Part shown: in pieces, positions 1 to 5,602 of the stretch
How positions within the stretch are numbered: the stretch's first letter is position 1
Layout of the letters: each line of letters opens with the position of its first letter
NCBI GenBank assembly: GCA_018061385.1
Contig: JAGOUF010000186.1
Location: forward strand, 1 to 5,602
Source: Chitinophagaceae bacterium
GTDB taxonomy: Bacteria > Bacteroidota > Bacteroidia > Chitinophagales > Chitinophagaceae
DNA: 5,602 nt
Direction: 5' to 3'
Program-made: the position numbers and the translations under genes
The notes under the pieces: model-generated
Told to the model about the DNA's origin: nothing
Databases searched by the model: none
Seen by the model: the letters and a program-made list of their open reading frames with translations, nothing else

Positions 1-2189
1 GCTATAGAAGATCTCCAAACTGTTGGTAATTTTAAAGTTTCAGATGTTAAGTTTAATGAACCTTTTGGTGTAGTTGTAATCCCTAATTGTGCAGCAGTCC
101 ATTGATTGTTAGGATCTGCTTTAAAACCAGTAATTAAAGGTAATGAAGTACTGTTTTGAGAAGAACTTACTGTAAAGCTAGCTTGGTTAATACCATTGTT
201 GTTAAAGATACCACCTGGCCATACTAAAGGCATTCTTCCTACAAAAATTCCAGTTCCACCTCTAATGACTAAACCTTCTTCAGGTATTTTATAAGTAAAC
301 CCAATTCTTGGAGAAACAACGATGGGAATATTGGGTTTTAAACCACTTTGTGCACCTCTTAAATCATACAATTGTGCCATAGCTGGTAAGGCAACATTGT
401 TAGCATAGGGATCGGTTTTTGGATTGCTTAACATTTTATAATAATCAGCTCTTAAACCAACGTTTAAAGTTAATTTATCACTTGCTCTGTATTCATCATT
501 AATAAAACTAGTACCTCTACCAAACTTAAATAAAGCACCAGCAGTAGTTTTATCATCTTTAATATTATCAATTAAACTATAGCCTAAAGTATATTGTGTT
601 GGTGCACCAGTTAAGAAAGCATTGATACTTGCAAACTGATAATTACCAAATGTGTTTTGAATGAAGATATTGGTAATATCATTCAATTCCCACTCAATAC
701 CAGCACTTAATTGATGCTTGCCAGCATTTAATCGTACAATGTCTCTTACTAACCAGTTATCTGATTTTAATAAGTTTTGAGTAGAACTATTTTCGCTACC
801 AAAAATAATGTTAGCAGAACCATCTCTAATACTTACTCTTGGAAAAATAGAACCCAAAGGTTTTCTATCATCATTAACGCCAGTAAAAGAAATTAAGAAG
901 TTGTTGCTAATTATTTTACTTACAACACTCTTTAATTCTAAAGATGCAGAGTTTTGAACACTAGGAAACAATTCTCCATTGTTGTAAAAGTTAATGGTAG
1001 AAGCTGTACTACGAGATGGGTTGTTGCGAATTAACTCACTATAACGATAGCTAACCGTTAATTTATGTTTTGTATTAATGTTCCAATCGAAACGAGTTGC
1101 AATACGAGTTGCTTCTCTTGTATCTGCATTGTCAATATAATCTCCTGGATCATAATTGTAAGGTGCAGCTTTTAAAGTTTGTGCAAGTGCATTGATTTGA
1201 GCAATTGAACTAGAACCTAAATAAGTTGCAGTATTGAATGGTTGAGGAGCAGCATTTTTTTGTGTTTCAGCATTTATAAAGAAAAATAATTTATTTTTAA
1301 CAATAGGGCCACCCAATGTAAAACCACTTGTTTTATTGTTAAACTCAGTAAAACGAATGGCAACCGATTTATCGCCAGTTGGAGTTTTACCAGTTAATTT
1401 TTCATTGGCAATTACATAGTAAAGACTTCCTTTTATTTTGTTGGTTCCTTGCTTAGTAATTGCATTAATACCACCACCTGTAAAGTTACCTAAAGATGCA
1501 TCGTAAGGAGAAATTACTACTTGCATTTGATCAATTGCATCAATTGAAATTGGAGGTAAACCAGCACGACCACCATTTGTACCTGAAGCAGATAAACCAA
1601 ATACATCATTATTTACAGCACCATCAACATAAAACGCATTGAAGCGATTGTTTTGCCCAGCAATACTTACTCCACCCTCAGATGTGGTAATTCTTGCTTG
1701 AGGAACAGCTCTTAAAAAATCTTGTAAATTACGTCCAACAGTTGGAAGGTTGGTCATTTTTTCACGATCAATTAAGGTTTCTGTGCCACCTTTCCCAGAA
1801 ACTTCAGTTGTTTTTTTTACTGCATTCACTTGTACATCGCCCAAGTTGTTGGCTTTGTTGGCCATAGCAAAATCAATTTTAAATGATTCACCTAAACTTA
1901 AATAAATGTCACTTCTTTTCTCGGTTGCAAAATTTACAAAAGATACTTCTACAGTGTAAGGCCCACCTGGGTTCATGTTACTAATGTCGAAACGACCACT
2001 TGTACGACTTTGAACTCGATAAATAGTACCTGTAGCTACATGTGTAGCTGTTATAGTTGCACCAACTAAAGTTTCGCCAGTACTGGTTTTTACTGTCCCA
2101 CTTAAACTACTAGTAGTACTTTGTGCAAAAGCAAATGCAGGCAATACTAATATTGCCAATACTAGTTGCATTAATTTTTTACTAAGCAT
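1..2189 (-). CDS. TonB-dependent outer-membrane receptor, Oar-like, with carboxypeptidase-regulatory-like N-terminal domain (3' end cut by window)
   Basis: The reading frame is open without a stop from the ATG at 2187-2189 to base 1, giving 729 full codons. Residues 1-22 form a signal peptide: Lys4-Lys5, a hydrophobic core, then AFAFA with likely cleavage before Gln23. Residues about 28-108 resemble a carboxypeptidase-regulatory-like beta-sandwich (GTV near 31, VGAT near 42, GGPYTVEV near 75-82). LGDVQV at 116-121 sits where a TonB box is expected. The plug spans about 133-262 and carries FYVDG (186-190), ISIDAI (214-219) and NFTGGGINAITKQGTN (235-250). Barrel strands follow, starting around LGGPIVKNKLFFF (292-304), with RGGTGIFVGR near 643. 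Known for the family: energised transport across the outer membrane using TonB-ExbBD. The substrate is unknown and no SusD partner is visible. The start is the first ATG after an in-frame TGA 39 nt upstream. Alignment to the tandem paralogue suggests about 1,075 residues in full, with roughly 346 missing. Arginine codon use changes sharply mid-gene. Confidence 0.93.
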   Translation of the reverse strand, partial: MLSKKLMQLVLAILVLPAFAFAQSTTSSLSGTVKTSTGETLVGATITATHVATGTIYRVQSRTSGRFDISNMNPGGPYTVEVSFVNFATEKRSDIYLSLGESFKIDFAMANKANNLGDVQVNAVKKTTEVSGKGGTETLIDREKMTNLPTVGRNLQDFLRAVPQARITTSEGGVSIAGQNNRFNAFYVDGAVNNDVFGLSASGTNGGRAGLPPISIDAIDQMQVVISPYDASLGNFTGGGINAITKQGTNKIKGSLYYVIANEKLTGKTPTGDKSVAIRFTEFNNKTSGFTLGGPIVKNKLFFFINAETQKNAAPQPFNTATYLGSSSIAQINALAQTLKAAPYNYDPGDYIDNADTREATRIATRFDWNINTKHKLTVSYRYSELIRNNPSRSTASTINFYNNGELFPSVQNSASLELKSVVSKIISNNFLISFTGVNDDRKPLGSIFPRVSIRDGSANIIFGSENSSTQNLLKSDNWLVRDIVRLNAGKHQLSAGIEWELNDITNIFIQNTFGNYQFASINAFLTGAPTQYTLGYSLIDNIKDDKTTAGALFKFGRGTSFINDEYRASDKLTLNVGLRADYYKMLSNPKTDPYANNVALPAMAQLYDLRGAQSGLKPNIPIVVSPRIGFTYKIPEEGLVIRGGTGIFVGRMPLVWPGGIFNNNGINQASFTVSSSQNSTSLPLITGFKADPNNQWTAAQLGITTTPKGSLNLTSETLKLPTVWRSSI
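2124..2189 (-). other. Signal peptide coding segment (Sec, signal peptidase I type)
   Basis: The first 22 codons encode a short n-region with two lysines, a hydrophobic stretch LVLAILVLPAFAF and an Ala-x-Ala end (A20-F21-A22) before Gln23. There is no cysteine at the cleavage site, so this is not a lipoprotein signal. It agrees with an outer-membrane destination for the protein. Confidence 0.85.
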
Positions 2190-2206
2190 AATGTTAATTT
2201 TTTCGG
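2190..2206 (-). promoter_or_regulatory. Translation initiation region without Shine-Dalgarno, A-rich
   Basis: The bases just before the ATG read CCGAAAAAATTAACATT on the minus strand. There is no GGAGG-like element. The A-run of six (2198-2203) and AT-richness are what Bacteroidota use in place of a Shine-Dalgarno sequence. This favours the ATG at 2189 over the in-frame Met7 codon at 2171, which would also lose the positively charged Lys4-Lys5 part of the signal peptide. Confidence 0.5.
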
Positions 2207-2209
2207 TTG

Positions 2210-2240
2210 CAAATAAAATAAATATTCACTGTACTTGAAA
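2210..2240 (-). promoter_or_regulatory. Candidate Bacteroidota-type promoter for the downstream receptor gene
   Basis: On the minus strand, TTTC (2237-2240) is followed after exactly 19 bases by TTTATTTG (2210-2217). The known Bacteroidota housekeeping pattern is TTTG, about 19 bases, then TAnnTTTG, so each box has one mismatch. The -7 box ends 20 nt before the ATG, which would give a very short leader of about 15 nt. It lies downstream of the terminator, where a promoter is needed. In such AT-rich DNA chance matches are common, so this is a weak inference. Confidence 0.35.
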
Positions 2241-2418
2241 GATACAAATATTGCACAGATTTATGATTATTTTTTAATATAACTTAGAATTACTTTTGTT
2301 GCTTCTGTAGAAAAAATGTCATTAAAAAAGGTCGTATTTCAAAAGAAATACGACCTTTTTTTTATTTAGAAATAAGCCTTATTAAAACTAGTTCAATCTA
2401 AATTTAAAATACTATTTT
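2241..2418. other. Remainder of intergenic spacer, no gene seen
   Basis: Apart from the hairpin at 2324-2363, this spacer is AT-rich and holds no coding frame of note, tRNA, or further stable hairpin on either strand. The part at 2364-2418 would be the 3' untranslated end of the upstream receptor mRNA. The part at 2241-2323 lies upstream of the candidate promoter. Confidence 0.6.
2324..2363 (-). terminator. Rho-independent terminator after the upstream receptor gene, symmetric and probably bidirectional
   Basis: A perfect 17-bp inverted repeat pairs 2324-2340 with 2345-2361 around a four-base AAAA/TTTT loop. The core GGTCGTATTTC and its complement (11 bp) are flanked by six A:T pairs. Read on the minus strand, the hairpin ends in six Ts, which suits termination of the receptor gene whose stop is at 2419. 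Read on the plus strand it ends in eight Ts (2356-2363), so it should work in both directions. It also separates the two receptor genes transcriptionally. Confidence 0.9.
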
Positions 2419-5400
2419 TTAGAAAATGTATTTAATACCTATTTGTAATCCCCAAGTACTAGAATTAGATAGGTTATTTTGCCAAGGTTTAGTAACTAAA
2501 GCACCATTTAATTGTGCAAGGTTAAATGTTGGATTACCACTTCCATCGTAACCTCTAAATACAAGTGGGTTATTGTATGTGGTGATTTGTCTAACTCCCC
2601 AATTTTTATTTAATAAATTACCAGCATTTAAGATATCAAGTGATAATTGTAAAGTGTGTTTTTTGTTACCAATTGTTGTAAATAAATCTTGCAATATTTT
2701 AACATCAAATCTGCTGTACCAAGGAAGAAAAGCTTCATTTCTTCCTGCATAAGTATTCACTCTATTTTTTAAATATGGTGTATTATTAATAAATTGATTC
2801 CAAGCAGCTGATTGTTCAGCAGCAGTTCTTGCAGGGTTAGAACCACTTGCAGTTTGTGCAACAAAGTTTACATTTCTTGTTATGTATATTAAGTCTGTAG
2901 AACTATTTCCGTCATTGTTTACATCTCCATTATACACATAACTATAGCTACCTTGTTTTGATAATTCTCCAAATATTGAGATAGTAGTAGAAGCATGTTT
3001 GAAATAGTCAAACTTGTACGATAAATTACCAATAAATCTGTGTGGAGTTGAATATTGTGAGTTGTACAACTGTAGATCATTTTGAGTTAAAGTTGTTGCA
3101 TTGCTGTTCCATACAGAACTTGCTGTAGAGCCTGGATTTGCAGTAACTTCTCCTGCATAACTTAGAGTGTATGCAAATGAACCATAGAATCCTTTTCTAG
3201 AGTTTTTAGTAAGTTGAACAGTTAATGAACCACTACTACCTTTACTAGAATTTTCTAAAACAATTGCAGTACCTAATGTAGAAATTGCTTTTCTATCTGC
3301 TGTAGTAACAAATCTAGGTCTTTGGTCTCCAAATGTTGAAGGAAGGAATCCATTAGTAGCTTTTTGGTTTGCATTTCTCATTACAACTGCATTAATATCT
3401 TTGGTGTATAATGCTTCCATGGTTAATAACCAATCATTACCTAAGTTTTTATCAAATCCAAGACTAGTTCTCCAAATTTGTGGAAATTTGAAATTCGGAT
3501 CTGCTAAAACAATATTAGCGTTAGAAGGAAGTGTACCAGCAGTGTTTGAAAAATTACTTCTATATGCATCTGGATTCGGGTTAAATAAATAGTTACTCAA
3601 CTGTGAAGCAGAAGTAATTGATACACTTGATTGATACATGAAACTATTAGATGGAATATTTGTTAAGAATACAAAAGGAATACGACCTGTGAACAAGCCA
3701 GTTCCACCTCTAATAACTAATTTCTCATCAGGAAGAGAATATCTAAAACCTACTCTTGGTGAAAAATATAATGAACTCTTAGGCCAGCTTCCTGTACTAT
3801 AATTCTTAATTTGACCATCTTGTCCATAAAGGTTCAATGCTAAAATATTTGGATTTTCTAAAGGCTGTTCAGTATAAATTGGAGCATCTACACGTAAACC
3901 AACTGTCAATTTAAAATTGCTTGACAAATTCATTTCATCTTGGGCATATAATCCAAGTTGTCCAATTTTTAAATTTGCAGAATATACTGCAGGCTCAGAA
4001 GGAACTAAAGAATAAGTGTATGAAAAAGCAGCAGGTGCTTTGTTACTCATAAAATCATTCAATGAATTAAAAGCATAATAACTTGATGCAGCTGGCATAA
4101 ACATATTGCCAACTCTTTGATATTCGTAAGTACCACCAATAGTTAAAGTATGCTTACCTGCATAATACATTAAATTATTTGTAATATTAAAAACGTCATT
4201 GATTACATCATTATTTCTAGTAAAAGGATCAGTTCCAGCAGACATATAATTTTGACCATTGTTGTTGAAAATGTCTATTGTTGGAAATGCAGTTCCACCA
4301 GGAATTGTTCTTGTTGATTGAATATTGGTAAGTGTTGCAACAAACTGATTAGAGAATTTGTTGTTGAAATTACTGAATAACTCTAATGCTCCCGACTTAA
4401 CGATATCTTTAAATCCATAAGCTGAATTTGAAAAAGACATTGAATTAGGGCCAAATCTGCTATTCGGTAGTCTACTTATACTACTTGATGTTCCTACAAC
4501 AGAAAATGAAGGGTTATTTGGTATACTAGTAGCATTTAATTGTTGATCATTATCATTATTTAATTCATTATACTTCAAAGTAAGTTTATTTGATGAATTA
4601 ATATTCCAAGAAAGTTTTGCTAAAAACTTATAGTTCTTTACTTTAAAATTTGGGAAATTATCGTAAGAACCTGTACTGTAGCCATATTTGGTTTGCAAAT
4701 AATCTGAAAATTTCTTTAATGAATCTATGCTAGTGTTTGAAACATTGCCATTGCCAGAACCACCTTTAGGGCTATAAGTAATACCAGGAGCACTTCTCTC
4801 TTCTGTTTCATAACTTAAAAAATAGAAAAGTTTGTTTTTAATAATTGGACCTCCAAGGGTTGCTCCCCATATTTTACTGCTCGATGCAACAGGATCTGGT
4901 AAAGTTATTGAACCTACTTTTTTACCATTATTATCTTGATTTCTGAAATAGTGATAAACAGAACCATGAATAGTGTTAGTACCACTTTTAGTAATTGCAT
5001 TAATTGATGCTCCGGTAAAGTTGCCTTGTTTTACATCAAATGGAGATATATTAACAGCGATCTCTTCAATTGCATCTATAGAAATAGGATTTGCACCACC
5101 ACCAGGAAGTGGATCAGTACTTAAACCAAAGTTATTGTTCAAGTTTGCACCATCAACAACTGTATTGTTATAACGACCATCTCTTCCTCCAAAACTGTTA
5201 CCATTGGCTTGTGGAGTAAGTTTTGTAAAATCAGATAAACTTCTACTAATAGTTGGTAGGGTCTTTAATATAGCTTGATTAATTACTGTGCTTGCTCCAG
5301 TTCTGTCTGTTGATGCTTTTTTCTTTTGGGAGTTTACAGTTACATCATCAAGAGTTTTAGAGTTCTTGCCTACAAGAGCTGCATTAATTACAGTTGGCTC

Positions 5401-5602
5401 ACCTAATGAAAGGTACAAATCAGTATAAGTTTCTGTTCTTAAACCTACAAACTCAACTTTAACAGCATAAGGGCCACCAGTTCTTAAACCATTTAGTGTG
5501 AATACTCCAGCTTTGTTAGATACAGTTTTGTAAACTGTTCCAGAAGGCTCATGAGTAGCAGAAACTGTAGCACCTTGAATAGGGTTGTTTTTTTCGTCTT
5601 TT
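2419..5602 (-). CDS. TonB-dependent outer-membrane receptor, Oar-like, with carboxypeptidase-regulatory-like N-terminal domain (5' end cut by window)
   Basis: The frame is open from the right edge to the TAA at 2419-2421, 1,060 residues in the window. The TTG at 5418 lies inside the gene: 61 in-frame codons upstream of it encode a good beta-sandwich domain (IQGATVSA, GGPYAVKVEF), so it is not the real start. Numbering from the first full codon (5599-5601), the carboxypeptidase-regulatory-like fragment covers about 1-76 and a TonB-box-like LDDVTV is at 84-89. The plug covers about 100-225, with VVDGANLNNNFG (148-159), ISIDAI (173-178) and NFTGASINAITKSGTN (194-209). The barrel runs to the end, with RGGTGLFTGR near 631 and an acidic DVNNDGNSSTD loop at 893-903. 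The last residues are GIKYIF, and a terminal Phe is the usual barrel-assembly signal. Alignment to the neighbouring paralogue suggests about 33 N-terminal residues, including a signal peptide, lie outside. A hairpin terminator begins 57 nt past the stop. The family role is TonB-powered outer-membrane transport; the substrate is unknown. Confidence 0.95.
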   Translation of the reverse strand, partial: KDEKNNPIQGATVSATHEPSGTVYKTVSNKAGVFTLNGLRTGGPYAVKVEFVGLRTETYTDLYLSLGEPTVINAALVGKNSKTLDDVTVNSQKKKASTDRTGASTVINQAILKTLPTISRSLSDFTKLTPQANGNSFGGRDGRYNNTVVDGANLNNNFGLSTDPLPGGGANPISIDAIEEIAVNISPFDVKQGNFTGASINAITKSGTNTIHGSVYHYFRNQDNNGKKVGSITLPDPVASSSKIWGATLGGPIIKNKLFYFLSYETEERSAPGITYSPKGGSGNGNVSNTSIDSLKKFSDYLQTKYGYSTGSYDNFPNFKVKNYKFLAKLSWNINSSNKLTLKYNELNNDNDQQLNATSIPNNPSFSVVGTSSSISRLPNSRFGPNSMSFSNSAYGFKDIVKSGALELFSNFNNKFSNQFVATLTNIQSTRTIPGGTAFPTIDIFNNNGQNYMSAGTDPFTRNNDVINDVFNITNNLMYYAGKHTLTIGGTYEYQRVGNMFMPAASSYYAFNSLNDFMSNKAPAAFSYTYSLVPSEPAVYSANLKIGQLGLYAQDEMNLSSNFKLTVGLRVDAPIYTEQPLENPNILALNLYGQDGQIKNYSTGSWPKSSLYFSPRVGFRYSLPDEKLVIRGGTGLFTGRIPFVFLTNIPSNSFMYQSSVSITSASQLSNYLFNPNPDAYRSNFSNTAGTLPSNANIVLADPNFKFPQIWRTSLGFDKNLGNDWLLTMEALYTKDINAVVMRNANQKATNGFLPSTFGDQRPRFVTTADRKAISTLGTAIVLENSSKGSSGSLTVQLTKNSRKGFYGSFAYTLSYAGEVTANPGSTASSVWNSNATTLTQNDLQLYNSQYSTPHRFIGNLSYKFDYFKHASTTISIFGELSKQGSYSYVYNGDVNNDGNSSTDLIYITRNVNFVAQTASGSNPARTAAEQSAAWNQFINNTPYLKNRVNTYAGRNEAFLPWYSRFDVKILQDLFTTIGNKKHTLQLSLDILNAGNLLNKNWGVRQITTYNNPLVFRGYDGSGNPTFNLAQLNGALVTKPWQNNLSNSSTWGLQIGIKYIF

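Noticed and set aside
2106..2117. Perfect 12-base palindrome ACTACTAGTAGT
   Set aside because: It lies inside the coding region just after the signal peptide and comes from a Thr-Thr-Ser-Ser run using ACT and AGT codons. There is no partner site and no reason to call it an operator.
2371..2383. Small inverted repeat AATAAG/CTTATT after the upstream stop
   Set aside because: It has only about six pairs, nearly all A:T, and a one-base spacer, so it would not fold stably. The hairpin at 2324-2361 is the convincing terminator.
3401..3592. Open frame of 63 codons on the plus strand
   Set aside because: It lies fully antisense within the barrel-coding part of the upstream receptor gene and has no recognisable motif; it is a shadow frame.
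4973..5173. Open frame of 66 codons on the plus strand
   Set aside because: It is antisense to the conserved plug region of the receptor. Its apparent hydrophobic and proline-rich content mirrors the conserved codons on the other strand.
5416..5418. TTG as a possible start of the upstream receptor
   Set aside because: The same frame continues open to 5602 and encodes a carboxypeptidase-regulatory-like domain that aligns with the N-terminus of the paralogue, so this TTG is an internal leucine.

Overview
The window is AT-rich (about one third GC by eye) and looks like a chromosomal segment of a Bacteroidota bacterium. The evidence is two large TonB-dependent receptors of the type that starts with a carboxypeptidase-regulatory-like domain, the absence of a Shine-Dalgarno sequence at the one visible start, and a candidate promoter close to the Bacteroidota -33/-7 pattern. 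A Chitinophagales/Sphingobacteriales-type organism is plausible, but this is inference from protein style only.

Layout: everything coding is on the minus strand, so transcription runs from high to low coordinates. Gene B runs from beyond the right edge (5602) to its stop at 2419. Its extreme N-terminus, estimated at about 33 residues including any signal peptide, is outside the window. A 229-base intergenic gap follows (2190-2418). It holds a perfect 17-bp hairpin terminator at 2324-2361 and a candidate promoter for the next gene at 2210-2240. Gene A starts at 2189 with a clear signal peptide and runs off the left edge at base 1. By alignment to gene B it lacks about 346 C-terminal residues.

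The two genes are paralogues of the Oar-like branch of TonB-dependent outer-membrane receptors. Both read in the same order: N-terminal beta-sandwich domain, TonB-box-like stretch, plug, long beta-barrel. Gene B ends in Phe, as outer-membrane barrels usually do. The terminator and separate promoter suggest they are independent transcription units arranged in tandem, not one operon. No SusD-like partner, enzyme, regulator or transport ATPase is visible, so the substrate cannot be read from context.

I found no mobile element, CRISPR array, tRNA/rRNA or obviously new system. The most unusual signal is a sharp change in arginine codon choice inside gene A (CGN-rich 5' half, AGA-only-like 3' half), which could reflect a mosaic gene.
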